A stretch of DNA of 64,000 bases. Origin: Gigantopelta aegis (taxonomy: Eukaryota; Mollusca; Gastropoda; Neomphalida; Peltospiridae). Both the position numbers and the translations under genes were made by a program. Position 1 is the stretch's first letter; each line of letters begins with the position of its first letter. The notes beneath the pieces are model-generated. The model made no database searches. It saw nothing but the letters and a program-made list of their open reading frames with translations, and was not told the DNA's origin. This document shows, piece by piece, positions 10,833 through 22,839 of this stretch. The DNA is taken from contig NC_054701.1 of NCBI RefSeq assembly GCF_016097555.1, forward strand, positions 65,807,857-65,871,856. The letters are read 5' to 3'.

Positions 10833-11105
10833 TAGTAGGTAGTACTAAACCAAATAACTTCCGGCCGGGTCAAAGATCGAGGTGCACCGAACATTTGCTA
10901 GAGCAGTTAACACTACATGTCCTGTGATTGGTGATAAATGTGAGTGTGTTGGTTGTGAAAAAAAAAAAAAGTTTCATCTGGGCAAAAAATGTATACAGTT
11001 TTATTTCATCTAGTACCACTGTGTCAAGTAGCCTTATGTTAGAAACATGTATGGGAGTACCTGTAAAAAGAGAAGTACTCAAATTTTATGCGAAACTAGG
11101 GGTGT
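10833..11105 (+). repeat. Repeat E, copy 1
   Basis: From GTAGGTAGTACTAAACC to GGGAGTACCTGTA. Matched by 26876-27125 and, inverted, by 58480-58700. Shared blocks are AATAACTTCCGG, CCTGTGATTGGTGATAAA, GTTTCATCTGGGC and TTATTTCATCTAGTACCACTG. No terminal repeats or tRNA-like boxes are visible; the class is unknown. Confidence 0.75.
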
Positions 11106-11502
11106 TGTAAAAACATCTGGTTCTAATGAAAATTAGCCATGGAAGGTACCATTTTCTTCAGTTAATACTTTGAGGTAGGGGTTGTATAACGGATATTTAT
11201 GGGTCATAGTTTGGTTGATCTAGTGCATATAGTGTTTTTAAGCACAAACGTTAACATGGTCGCCTATAGGATTTTATTTACGAAAGCTTTTGTTCCAAGG
11301 AGTTATGTCCCTTGAGAAAAAAAAGACTGCAACTAGCAAACTCTTTAACACTGCCGACGAATAAATCAATTTAAGAAAACGTGTCTTAAAATGGTAATCT
11401 GGAGCCATTTATTCCACGCGTAGTTAAATTAACACTGTGTTAGTCTAATAGTTTCGTTTGAATTACTTTTGCAGAAATACATTTAACGTTATAGGAGATT
11501 AT

Positions 11503-11837
<335 letters not shown>

Positions 11838-11850
11838 TTTTTTCGTTTCA

Positions 11851-11935
11851 GGGCAGCAACACTTGTGTGTATATATCACTACATGACTGGTTATTGAACA
11901 CACGGCTTGTAATTTATGTTTTACAATAAAGTTTT
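11851..11935 (+). other. Probable 3' untranslated exon and poly(A) site of the secreted-protein gene
   Basis: The acceptor TTTTTCGTTTCAG ends just after the (TA)n tract. A short exon follows with AATAAA at about 11923-11928. It is the nearest poly(A) signal downstream of the coding exons and is in the right orientation. Confidence 0.4.
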
Positions 11936-12254
11936 ACACTTTAAGAACGTTATGATGTCGTTTATTAACAAAAACAAAAACAACAACAACATGAAAAGCA
12001 ACAACAAACAATCAAAAAACCTATAGAAATATTTAGAAAACTATAATCATTTTAACAAAACTTGGAAGATGGCAGAAAGAAAGTTAATTTAATTTTATTT
12101 GCGACTCGTCATATTTACACCCATAGTTACCTACAAAACGTATTTTATAAACAGTTGGCTGTTCTACATAGGCAGAATGATTTATGTACAGAAAGTGTAT
12201 GTACAATATGGTACAGACAGACGGCTTGTATACCAGAACCCTTTTGTTGCGAGT

Positions 12255-12475
12255 TGTTGCGAGTGGAACAAAAAACCAAAACAAAAATCAAAACAAAACA
12301 AACAAAACAAAACAAACAAACAAACAAACAAAGAACAACCCCACGGCCTCGGTGCGTTAGTGGTTAAGCCATCGGACTTAAGACAGGTAGGTACTGGGTT
12401 CGTCTCCCGGTATCGGCTCACACCCATGTGAGTTTAACGACTTAATTACAATGGGTTGGTGTATGAATGAAATAA
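12255..12475 (+). repeat. A-rich tract and SINE-B head
   Basis: (CAAA)n (12255-12335) is followed by a SINE-B head: GGCCTCGGTGCGTTAGTGG, TTAAGCCATCGGACT, GGGTTCGTCTCCCGG. It resembles tRNA A and B boxes. The copy stops after GAGTTTAACGACTTAATT. Confidence 0.75.
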
Positions 12476-12586
12476 AAACATCTAAACATTTGTCGGTTTC
12501 AAATCGATTTAAGATGAATTTTGGTAAAAAAGAAAGAAAAAAGAAAGAAGCTCAAAATGATCGCATGTCTGTGGTGAAATATTTTG

Positions 12587-12666
12587 AGACCCCCCCCCCC
12601 CAAAAAAAAAGAGGAAAAAAACAAAAACAAACACATACACACACACACCCCCCCCCCCCCCCCCCA
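12587..12666. repeat. C-rich and (CA)n low-complexity tract
   Basis: Two C runs separated by A-rich and CA-rich sequence. Confidence 0.9.
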
Positions 12667-12698
12667 AACAACACCCCAAAACCCATACGCTTTAAATC

Positions 12699-13025
12699 TT
12701 TAAAGGTACAGACCCTAGTTTTTAAACACTAAGGCATATTTTTCACTATTCGAGCATTACTTATATTTTATTTTTTAGATTATCTATTTCCGTTGAACGG
12801 AAGTGTTTCTGGTCATCCTGGTGTTTCTAATACCTAAAAATGCAATTTTCATATTTTTCAAAAAGCACGTGCGGTTTATTTTATTCGAGTTCTAGTCTAT
12901 TTTAAAGAATATTTCCCGTCTGGACGTCACAGACTCTTCTTTCACACTTTATCCATATGTGTTACAGGTTTGTAGATTGACCAAACCATTTTCACTGATT
13001 AAAACTAGGGTTTGCAACTTTAATC
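12699..13025. mobile_element. MITE-1 copy
   Basis: Starts TTTAAAGGTACAGACCCTAG and ends AACTAGGGTTTGCAACTTTAA. The interior matches other MITE-1 copies, with deletions. Confidence 0.75.
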
Positions 13026-13508
13026 AAAAGCATAATGGCGTTTGTTACACTTGTCGACTCGACACAGTCAAACATACATTCTTCATTTACATGTCCTTAA
13101 TAATATTGGGTAATGATCCACAGACGCATTATTTTCTCAGTTTTACCGAGTTTACTTGGCGAGTAATTTGTTTATACGAGCGTTGTTCACATAACCTTGG
13201 GAACAATTTGCCAGCAAAAATGCAAATAAAGGAAATCCAAAAGGTCGCACATAGCAGAATAGTTTTGTAAAAATAAACATGTAACTTGCAGGGCGTTGTT
13301 TACATGTATGCATGCAATGCTTATGTTTTTGATACTAATATTTATTAAATGTGTGTACACATGTATTTAGATACTATTGTAAACTGTAAATGTAATTTAT
13401 TTTTCTGGTGTTGTTGGCATGTGAATATGCATAGCTTATGTCGAAAACAAAAGGCGTAAAACTCCTTTAATACCAATATGTATACGTTAGAAAAGCCAAA
13501 ACTTAATG

Positions 13509-13999
13509 TGCCGAATTTACGAAGCCCGTTATTCTTAAACACAGATTTTTAAAGGGACATACCCTAGTTTCAGCCCATGAAAATCCACACTAAGTTTAGT
13601 TATCTACAAACCTGTAACTAATTTGGATAAAGTTACAATTGAGTGAAACATGAGTTTGTGACTCTGAAATGGTGAAATACCCTCTAAAAACAGAATAAAA
13701 CTCGACTCCATATCTGTTACTTCTCAGATGCACGTGCGTTTTTAAAAATATGAGAAATGCATTTTGTGATATTAAAAAGACCAGGATGACCAAAAACACT
13801 TCGAATGTACGGAAATGGATAATATAAACAATAAAATGTAAATAAAGTACGATTTCAGTTGTCAAAAAACGGCTCTAATAGTCAAAAATATGCCTTAGTG
13901 TTTAAAAACCAGAGTATGTCCCTTTAAGAATTGTAAATATATGTAGTTACATGCGTGTAAGACAAAACAAAAATAGGCTTTGTAAATTCGGCCCAGTGC
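13509..13999. mobile_element. Small inverted-repeat element interrupted by MITE-1
   Basis: GCCGAATTTACGAAGCC at about 13510-13527 and the inverted AGGCTTTGTAAATTCGGCCC at about 13974-13993 flank a MITE-1 copy. Without that copy the outer element would be about 115 bp. A matching right end occurs at about 62919-62938. Confidence 0.55.
13549..13927. mobile_element. MITE-1, complete copy
   Basis: TTAA on both sides; ends AGGGACATACCCTAGTTT and AACCAGAGTATGTCCCT. About 371 bp with no meaningful open frame. It serves as the reference for the split copy at 1369-3658. Confidence 0.85.
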
Positions 14000-14281
14000 A
14001 TTTTGGATCGAATCCTTTTAGTTTCTGTACACATCAGTTGTTTTTCTCTCTCATTTTTAAAACTCTTTTCGCCGAGTCCAGGGACATTCCATGAGAAGAA
14101 TCCATGAAGTGTACACACCAAAGTTTAATGCGGTTGTAATAGTTCGGTGATCTTTCGATTCATTGTTTCCAAGGCGGGATGTTGTCAAGTGCTCTCCTGA
14201 AGTGCAGTGGGTCGCAGGATCGACCACTCGCGGTGGCTAGTTTTCCCCCGTCGCACCATAATTGGTACACGGGCTCTCTTT

Positions 14282-14545
14282 CTTTGAGGCGAGACGTAGC
14301 ACAGTGGTAAAGCGCTCGCTTGATGCGCGGTCGGTTTGGGATCGATCTCCGTCTGTTGTCCCATTAAGATATTTCTCGTTCCAGTCAGTGCACCTCGACT
14401 GATATATCAAAGGCCGTGGCATGCGCTATCCTGTCTGTTGGGATAGTGCATATAAAAGATCCCTTGCTACTAATGGAAAAATGTAGTGGGTTTCTTCTCT
14501 AAGACTACATGTCACAATTACTAAATGTTGGACATCCAATAGTGT
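14282..14545 (+). repeat. SINE-A, tail 1 (3' truncated)
   Basis: Head GACGTAGCACAGTGGTAAAG, CGCTCGCTTGATGCGCGG, GGGATCGATCTCC, then AAAAGATCCCTTGC and tail motif CATCCAATAG, where it stops. Confidence 0.85.
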
Positions 14546-14610
14546 TTCGTCTACATGAGAACAGCCACTTCCCAGGACAATACATCATTCACGAAAACTG
14601 ATCAATAGCA

Positions 14611-14639
14611 ATGTAAAAAAAAAAAAAAAAAAAAAAAAA
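14611..14639. repeat. Poly-A tract
   Basis: About 29 A residues, not adjacent to a recognised SINE end. Confidence 0.9.
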
Positions 14640-14879
14640 TAATATTAACATTTCCGCAGGTGAAGCATCTTTAGTTTGTTATGGTTATTCCAATAATGTC
14701 GGCACTGTCTGTGGTGTCAACATCACAAGCTTGTTAGTAAATAAATTCTGGCCAGATTAACACTGTCCTTGGAGTAGTTGTTTGATTTTGTGCAACATTC
14801 AGTTTGAAAATGCAGCCATGCCCTACACAAACAACACACATTGAAGCATCGCTACACCGGTGCATCAGTCCTAAGTGGG

Positions 14880-15535
14880 GGTAGCGTGGACGTAGCCAAG
14901 TGGCAAATCACAGTCGGTCTAGGATCGATCCCCGTCGGTGGACCCTTTCTCGTTCTAGCCAGTGCACAAAAAGTAAAGTTTGTTTTATTTAATGACGCCT
15001 CAAGAGCATATTGATTTTATCTTATCATCGGCTATAAGACGTCAAACATATTGTCATTCTGACATATTTCTTTAGAGGAAACCCGCTGCCGTCACATTGG
15101 CTACTCTTTCCGATAAGCAGCAAGGGGTCTTTTATATTCACTTTCCCACAGACAGGACAGCACATAGCACGGCCTTTGATGAACAAGCTGTGGACCACTG
15201 GTTGGAAAGGAAAATAGCCCAAACTGCAAATGTGTCTACTGAGGGATCGATCCGATCCGATGACCGACCGCTTCACAGGCGGACACGCTACCGCTTGAGC
15301 TACATCCCGCTCCCGCCAGTGCACAACGGCAGATATATCGACTGATATATCACAGACCGTGGTATGTGCTATCCTGTCTATGGGAGGGTGCGTATAAAAG
15401 ATCCAGTGTTACTGATGGGAAAATGTAACGGGTTCCAATCTAAGACAATATAATCAAAATTACCAAATGTTTGACATCCAATAGCTGATGATTAATAAAT
15501 CAATGTGCTCTAGTGGTGTTGTTAAAAAAACAAAA
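14880..15535 (+). repeat. SINE-A interrupted by another SINE
   Basis: The outer forward copy has its head at 14880-14969 and resumes at 15327 (ATATATCGACTGATATATCAC, then tail 1). The two parts join through the duplicated 12-mer GCCAGTGCACAA. Confidence 0.9.
14970..15314 (-). repeat. SINE-A' inserted in a SINE-A, with 12-bp target duplication
   Basis: A reverse-oriented SINE (tail TTTAATGACGCCTCAAGAGC, head GTAGCTCAAGCGGTAGCG on its own strand) is flanked by GCCAGTGCACAA at 14958-14969 and 15315-15326. The duplicated target is itself the conserved centre of the host SINE. Confidence 0.9.
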
Positions 15536-15645
15536 CTGTTTTAACTTTTAGAATGAATGAATGCATAAATGAATGAACAGTCCTAAGGATACTTTTGTTA
15601 TCTATTAAATTTAAAATTTGTTTTCTTTGACGACACTAATAGAAT

Positions 15646-15925
15646 GAATGAATGAATGAATGAATGAATGTTTAACGACACCCCAGCACGAAAAATACAT
15701 CGGCTATTAGGTGTCAAACTATGGTAATGTAAACAAATAAGGTGATGATCAACATCATTACAAAAATTCAAGATTTAAACAAAAACAGTGTAAAGAACTG
15801 TGCAAAAATACAAATATCACAGATAGATACTGACTTTTACTCAAAATTTCAATTTGTGCTGTATTGACCATTCTCAAAGAGAATGTTACACCCCTGCACC
15901 ACGGTGAGGTTACAGCACGCGCAGG
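15646..15925 (-). repeat. SINE-C copy
   Basis: (GAAT)n, then TTTAACGACACCCCAGCACG, ATCGGCTATTAGGTGTCAAAC and a body containing GTGTAAAGAACTGTGCAAAA, ending at the promoter-like head CCACGGTGAGGTTACAG. It matches 44990-45290 in opposite orientation and 18525-18760 in part. Confidence 0.85.
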
Positions 15926-16450
15926 GGACACTAATAGAGCATATTGCTTAATTAATCGGTTATGGATGTCAGACATTAGGTAATTCCAAGGAAACCAGCT
16001 ACAGTTGTCTAATAGTAACAAGACATTTTTCACATGTTCTTTTCAACAGACAGAACAGCACATACCGTCGACTTTGAAATACCGGTCTTGGGGTTAGGTA
16101 TCTCAATTTGTAAGGAAGGAAGGAAATATTTTATTTACCGAACACACTTTATTTATGGATATATGGCGTCGGACATATGGTTAAGGACCACACAGATATT
16201 GAGAGAGGAAATCCGCTGTCACCACTTCATGGGTTACTCTTTTCGATTAGCAGCAAGGGATCTTTTATGTGCACCTCAATTTGTAATGTCTACCCAGCGT
16301 TTAGTCACTGTGTCCAAAACTACTACAGCTGAGTTTGTCCAGTAAATTGTCATTCCCGGAATAACCAATACCCCACAACTGGCATATTAAAGGTCACTGT
16401 ACGCGCAGTCCTGTCTGTGGGGGAAGCGAATATTAAATATTTCATTGTTC
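15926..16450 (-). repeat. Decayed SINE-A split by a short SINE insertion
   Basis: 15926-16101 is a decayed reverse SINE-A (ACTAATAGAGCATATTG, ACAGACAGAACAGCACATACC). The inner insertion is flanked by CTCAATTTGTAA at 16102-16113 and 16275-16286. A further forward SINE-like scrap (CCACAACTGGCATATTAAAGG) lies at about 16370-16445. Confidence 0.7.
16114..16274 (-). repeat. 5'-truncated SINE-A, tail 2, with 12-bp target duplication
   Basis: 161 bp, reverse orientation: GGAAGGAAGGAAATATTTTA at the tail side and GTGCAC at the truncated 5' side. CTCAATTTGTAA flanks it exactly. The size and truncation are typical of LINE-mobilised insertion. Confidence 0.9.
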
Positions 16451-16799
16451 AAATTGGTAAAACTAGACTATTTGGTGTAACAGGTTTATTATTTTATATT
16501 TTAGACCGAATGCAAACAAGATCAACACTTTACTATAAAGAGGTATTCCTGCTTTTGTAGCCATTTTAACATGTCTATGTCTAACTGAGCTTTTTAACGT
16601 TAAAAAACAAAAACAAACAAATTAAGTACTTTCTTACATAAAATATTAATGTGTTTCTGTTCATCCTAATATGTGTTGTAGCTGAACCTAGAGTTTACCT
16701 TCAAATACATACTGATGTCGAGTTGTGTAATACTGGTATGGATATTTAGTATGGCTGACAAGGTAAATAATACGTATTACGATACACCTGGCAAGTATC

Positions 16800-16902
16800 T
16801 ATATACGACACACACACACATACATACATGCGCGCGCGCGAGCGAGCGCAAACACACACGCACATCACACACACACAAACACACTCACACACACACACAC
16901 AC

Positions 16903-16997
<95 letters not shown>
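16800..16997. repeat. Compound (CA)n(TA)n(GA)n microsatellite
   Basis: CA-rich and CG-rich 16808-16902, TA 16904-16944, GA 16945-16997, joined as ACACAGATATAT and ATATAGAGAGAG. See the finding on microsatellite birth inside a SINE. Confidence 0.95.
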
Positions 16998-17000
<3 letters not shown>

Positions 17001-17217
17001 CTGTCGACACTTCATAGACTACTCTTTTCGATTAGCAGCAAGGGATCTTTTATATGCACCATCCCACAGACAGGATAGTACATACCACGGCCTTTGTTAC
17101 ACCAGTTGTGGAGCACTAGCTGGAACGAGAAATAGCCCAATGGGGCCACCTTCGGGGATCGATCCTAAACCGACCGCGCATCAAGCGAGCGCTTTACCAC
17201 TGGACTACGTCCCGCCC
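16998..17217 (-). repeat. SINE-A, tail-2 side replaced by microsatellite
   Basis: Reads CCGCTGTCGACACTTCAT, GCAAGGGATCTTTTATATGC, GGGATCGATCCTAAACCG and the head AGCGCTTTACCACTGGACTA. The 3' tail is missing and replaced by the (GA)n tract. Confidence 0.85.
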
Positions 17218-17272
17218 CATATATTGAAGATTGCAGCGTTAAACATTAGAATGTTTAAGAAAACGTTTGCTT

Positions 17273-17481
17273 TGTTTGTTTTGTTTAACGACACCACTAG
17301 AGCTCATTGACTTATTAATCATCGGCTACTGGATGTCAAACATTTGGTAATTTTGACATGCAGTCTAAGAGAGGAAACCCGCTACATTTTTCCATTTGTA
17401 GCAAGGGATCTTTTATATGCACCATCCCACAGACAGAATAGCACATATTATGGCCTTTGATATACCAGTCGTGGTGCACTG
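17273..17481 (-). repeat. SINE-A, tail 1, 5'-truncated
   Basis: From TTTAACGACACCACTAGAGC to CAGTCGTGGTGCACTGC. The head is missing. Confidence 0.85.
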
Positions 17482-17489
17482 CCGTAAGG

Positions 17490-18215
17490 TTCGAGGAATC
17501 CAAAATACAGCATGAATGTACGCATGTGCGTGTGCGTGTGCACATTGGTACGGTCGATTCTCATTTGGATTACAGTACTCTCAGTCGAAAAACGAAAATA
17601 TATAATATAATAATCAGGTGGAAATGTTCAACTAACCCAAAATATAACTTGTGTGCATTTGTACGTATGTGTGTATTCGTGCGTGCGTCGTGCAACTGGT
17701 TTTATTTGGGTCGTATTGACGGTATATTGTGTACGTACACAGTCCGCGTTACATGAACTGCCTAAACTTTACTGTGTTGATCTGGCCTATTGATCCAAAG
17801 GCAAATACAAACAGGTGCATTGCTGCCAAATTTAGAATAACCTGTTCCACAGAAATGGAAACAGGCCAGAAAATATGTTGTCATTTCTTTGGTGCTTTGA
17901 CCTTATCAGTGAATTAACTAATGTTGTTCTCTGTGGGTGCGAATGGATTATCGCAAAAATAACACATTGCAGAATTGCTGGGAGAAACAATTAATTTACC
18001 TCGATTCATTTACATCTAATTTGCAAAGCTATCAAATTCTTTACAAAAACACGTTGTATTAAGCTTAAGATTATACCATAAACAGATTATTACCCACGAG
18101 TGTATTTCTGTATCGTCAATATCATATATTTGGAATAAAAATAATGTATTATGCTCGCCAGAGACTCGCATAATACAATTTTGTTTTTCAATATCGTCAA
18201 TATCATATATTAGGA
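17490..18215. other. No supported feature
   Basis: AT-rich sequence with a duplicated AATATCATATATTNGGAATAAAAAT phrase at about 18117 and 18190. Open frames at 17457-17917 have no domain or splice support. Confidence 0.4.
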
Positions 18216-18216
18216 A

Positions 18217-18244
18217 TAAAAATTATATATATATATATATGTAT

Positions 18245-18278
<34 letters not shown>

Positions 18279-18305
18279 TGTATGTATGTATGTATGTATG
18301 TATAT
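18217..18305. repeat. (TA)n/(TATG)n microsatellite
   Basis: Short TA run followed by about 17 GTAT units. Confidence 0.95.
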
Positions 18306-18524
18306 ACATATTAACTTTGATATTTCACGCCCTTTAATATTTGCCATCTTTAGTGAACATTTTACGCACATGGATCAAATATTATTAAAATAGCAACAGA
18401 TTCAAATAACAAAATTTTAAAAACATAAAACAAGGGAAATAAGTGTAATGCGCGTTGCATTGTTTTTACTTACAAACATAATTGGACCATTTCATAACAC
18501 GCTTTCCATTTTGTTCCGTTCGGA

Positions 18525-18760
18525 TAGATAGATAGATAGATAGAGTAGAATAGATGTTTAACGACACCCCGAAACGAATAATACAGCGGCTATTGGGTGT
18601 CAAACGATGATAAATGCACACATTAAATGATGAACCACATCAATATCAAAATTCAAAAGTTAAGTTACAATAAATACAAATATCACAGAGAATTAAAATT
18701 AAGAATAAAAGTCAGTATCACGAAGAAATACTGCTTATTTCTCTGTTTAAAACTAAAACA
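18525..18760 (-). repeat. SINE-C copy
   Basis: (GATA)n, then GTTTAACGACACCCCGAAACG, GGCTATTGGGTGTCAAACG and CACATCAATATCAAAATTCA. The head side fades out. Confidence 0.7.
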
Positions 18761-18852
18761 AAGAATCGAACTGGTATCACTTAGTAATCATTTCGCGGCT
18801 CAGTACTGTGTATATACATACAATTTTTAGTCTTTATAAGATTCAGCATTTT

Positions 18853-19205
18853 AAAGGGACATTCCTGAATTTGCTGCATTGTAAGCTGTTTCCGACTAAT
18901 AAAATATTTCTACGATTAAACTTACATATTAAATATATTTTCTTATTTAGAATATCAGTGTCTGTATATTCAATGTGTTTCTGGTCGTCTTAATATTTGT
19001 AAGAAGCCCAAACTGGATTTTTAGGAAATATAATTAAAAAAATAACATAGTACAAATATTAGAACGATCAGAAACACGTTTAATATACAGCCACTAATAT
19101 TCTAAACAAGAAAATATATTTAATATGTAAGTTTTATCGTAGAAATATTTTATTAGTCGATAACATCTTAAAACATTGCAGCAAACTCAGGAATGTCCCT
19201 TTGAA
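18853..19205. mobile_element. MITE-3, hairpin element of about 350 bp
   Basis: The left arm starts AAAGGGACATTCCTGAATTT and the right arm inverted starts AAAGGGACATTCCTGAGTTT. The arms stay alignable for about 150 bp each (AATAAAATATTTCTACGAT, AACTTACATATTAAATATAT), leaving only a short centre. The ends resemble MITE-1 (AAAGGGACAT) but the body differs. Confidence 0.85.
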
Positions 19206-19244
19206 ACTATTTGCAATAATCAAAGTGTTATAGTATGCAGCACC

Positions 19245-19500
19245 CCATCCCCCAAAACACACACAAAAAACCCCACCAAACAACAACAGCAACAACAACA
19301 ACAACAACAACAACGAACGAGCAAACAAACAAACAAAAACCCACACCAAAAACCCAAACAAACAAAACAAAACGAAAACAAAAAACCCCACAAAAAACCC
19401 AAACAAAACAAAACCTAACAACAAACAAACAAAACAAACAGAACAAAAAATAAAATAAAATAAAATAAAACAAAACAAAACAAAACAAAAACAAACAATT
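19245..19500. repeat. A/C-rich low-complexity tract with (CAA)n
   Basis: (CAACAA)n at about 19278-19313 and CAAA/CAAAA repeats onward. Open frames on both strands are artefacts of the repeats. Confidence 0.95.
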
Positions 19501-20351
19501 CCCTACTTTATACGACACCGATGTCGACTTGTAGTTCCATATATGAACAATACACAGGATAGCATTTTAACTTACTATTATCACCGTTTAGTTCATTTAA
19601 CTATAATGATTTTAATGGACTGAAAAGGTGATTATAAAACACGAAGACTTATCTTTTACTGATAAATGTCTCAACAGTTTTGGAAATAATTCAAACCATT
19701 GTTATTTGAGACGCAAAAGAACTGACAAAACATAAAACCTATCTTTATAGATTACAATAATAATCTGTCTGGATTAAGATAATGTTTTTCACGGATTAGG
19801 ATAATCTGTCTATTCCCGTGATTTTCTCACATCTCGGAAGACAAAACAGGGCGTGTCGGCAATAAACAAACAACATGCACCATCTTTCAACACGTGCTCG
19901 GACAACCTTTCTGTCGCTACTCATTATCCCGGAAACACTGGAACAATTAACCATTGTTTGGGGGGAAAACGACAAATATACATGTGAAAAGAAAAAAATG
20001 ACCACAAAGGTATTGTAACAAGTCACCATTTGTTTTGCAAATTGCGAAAAGAAAAATTACTGTCAACAGAAAAAAAATAGTTTTTTGTGTGACGAATCTG
20101 CTAATCTATCGATCCTGATAGTGTCGCGATAATGTTTGAGGCTTCGCACAAATAAAACAGTTCTTCCAAACAAACGTCTTGATGTTGGCCAAGAGCTTTG
20201 CCTGTTGCTTGCTCTCAAACAAGGGTGTTATTAGCGGTGTGTGATCGGACCACATGCACGATACATGTGAACAAAGACCTTCCGCCGAGTCGCCCCTGTT
20301 TGCCAGTTCGATGAGACGGCGATCGGCCAAGGATCTCTCAACAATTCTGAA

Positions 20352-20364
20352 CATTCATTATTTA
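20352..20364 (+). promoter_or_regulatory. Candidate TATA element of the galaxin-like gene
   Basis: TTATTTAAGAG lies about 125 bp before the start codon, which would allow a leader of about 95 bases. No other TATA-like sequence is nearer. Weak evidence. Confidence 0.3.
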
Positions 20365-20484
20365 AGAGTGCGTCCTCGGGGAGACGGTCCACAAATTGCA
20401 AGAAAGTCGCAGAGGAACTTTTGAAAGCTGCGTGGTGCACCAGTTGGGCGACATACTGAACTGGTGGTACTGACGACTCCTACC

Positions 20485-20782
20485 ATGTCGTCGTTAACGT
20501 TGTTGTTTCTTTTGGTTGCCTGTTTGGTTCTGGTTGGTGGGCAGAAAGGAAAGACTCGAAACTTTCCCAAGAGTCCTTTTCACAGAAGTGGTAAAGTAAG
20601 GGGGGTAATCGCGTCGGACAAAACATCTGCGGCTCAAAAGAGCCAGCCATCACAGCAACAGCATCGAGTTCAACGCCAACATCGAGCGAAACATAACAAC
20701 AACTACAACGCCAACAACATCATTAATGGGCCTCACGGGCATCATAGAAAAATGCCGAAAAACAAAGGGAAAGCTGTTGGAG
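20485..20782 (+). CDS. Coding exon 1, galaxin-like protein
   Basis: Signal peptide and basic linker (GKTRNFPKSPFHRSG, then QPSQQQHRVQRQHRAKH, then a short Asn run). Ends one base into a Gly codon at the donor AG|GTAAG. Confidence 0.75.
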
Positions 20783-22755
20783 GTAAGAAACAAATTGTAA
20801 TCTACACCGGCCTCGGTCGTGTCTTGGTTAAGCCATCGGACATAATGCTAGTAGTTACAGGGTTCGCAGCCCGGTACCGGCTCCCACCCAGAGCGAATTG
20901 TAATGACTAAATGGATAGGTGTAAGACCACTACACCCTCTTCTCTCTCACAAAACACTAACAACTAACCCACTGTCCCAGACAGCCAGCCAAGATAGCTG
21001 AGGTGTGTGCCCATGACAACGTGCTTGAACTGTAATTGGATATAAGCACGGAAATAAGTAAAAGAAAGAAAGAAAGACATTGTAATCTATAGTCTATAGT
21101 TTTTTAAATTGCACACATATTTTTATTTTTTATTATTATTATTTTTTAAAACACTTTTACTTTTCTTCTTATGTCAAACCAAACTGAAATTATTTACCAA
21201 AAAAAACAACAAAACAAAAACCCCAACGTTTTCGTAGGAGGATGAGACGGACTATAATGAGAAATGTAATAATATTCTTATGTAGTATACACTGATTTAC
21301 AAAACCAATTTAAATATACGTTGTTTTCTGACCGATAGTTTCGGAACTTACATTGTATTATCCCTTATAAAACATCTTTGCTATCTTCATTTGTTTTTAA
21401 ATAAATCATTATTTATAGGTGGGGGTTTTTTTCTTGCTAACTCAATTTTCTGAGAAACATTCTACTCTTTCGAATCCTTTACTTATGTATGTGTTCTGTA
21501 CGTTTAACTTATGTGTAAATAAATTCTTACTGAAAATAATTGCATGTTAATGTTAATATTTTGCCTGTCCTGAGTCAGACCCCCGATCCTATCAGAAGCC
21601 GGCCTCGGGACAGGCGTGTTCGAAACCATAGAGGTATATGGGCACGTTAAATACTTAGCGAGTCAATAATATTAATAAAAATTTCTGCTTCAGTCAAATG
21701 CACTATATTTACTGAAACGTCGCTTCTACTGGCTTTATATATGGGAGAAGTTTGTTTTTCATCTATCAGTAATATGGCACAAACGATATACAGAGGCGGA
21801 TCTAAGGAGGGGGGGGGGGGGGTTGCTACATTTTGTGAGTTTTATTATATATTAATTTAAATTTATTTTTACGATCCCTCTCCAAACCTCCCCTAAAGTT
21901 CCCTTGGCATTCCGCCTCATGTCATTGCCCCCCCCCCCCCCCCCCCCCAAAAAAAAGAGAGTATTTTCTAGATCCGCCACTGATATATAATACTGGAAAT
22001 GTTAACACGCTGACAGTATTGTCGGCAACAGTATGTTATATAACTATAATGAATAATGAATAATTTAAAAGTGAATATTATAACTGAACGGTAAAGTCAG
22101 TACTTTATGATTTAGTATTTAAACTCATGAATATTAACTTCACATTTTATTTTAAATACAAAAATATGTTTTTAAAAGAGAGTGATTTTATTTTATTTTA
22201 ATTTAATTTACTACAAAAACCTTTTTTTCAAAAATAATAAATTAGCATTTAAAATTTTAAAAGCTGACATACATAGGTATACTTAGTTAATTGTTTTACT
22301 TTTCACTCTTGGCAAATGAGTCATATATCACTCAATGAAATAACAGATCTTTGTGAGGTAAAAATTAAAAATTAACATTTATGGTTCGTTTCCTCTACTA
22401 GTATCTTGTACAAATTGATCGAACAATTCTGAAATTGGACAGCCCTTTTCACTATGACACTGCAGTTTAGTGTACGATTTGCGATGACGTGTTCATCTGG
22501 GATGTATGTTTTATGTATGACCCAATGTAACGTATGTTTAAAAAACCCCAAAACAATACGTTTTGATTACGTCTCAACTTATGTACACCACGTAAACATA
22601 AATTAAACAAACTTAAAAGTATACAAGGAATTGAAACGGACACATGGCTAAACTAATACAAGTATATACACAAGAAAATGTCACTACGGTGTGTACGTGT
22701 AGTATCTTCATTGTAAAACGACGAAACACGCGCACACACACACACACACACACAC

Positions 22756-22839
<84 letters not shown>

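Noticed and set aside
12350-12475. tRNA genes at the SINE heads (here, 14287, 31695, 39040, 60570 and others)
   Set aside because: A and B box motifs are present but the acceptor stems and anticodon arms do not fold as functional tRNAs, and each continues into a SINE body.
19134-19518. Cys/Phe/Val-rich frames
   Set aside because: Translations of CAA/CAAA repeats and of MITE-3.
20106-20570. Frames on the - strand opposite the galaxin-like promoter and exon
   Set aside because: They overlap the supported + strand exon and show no domain.
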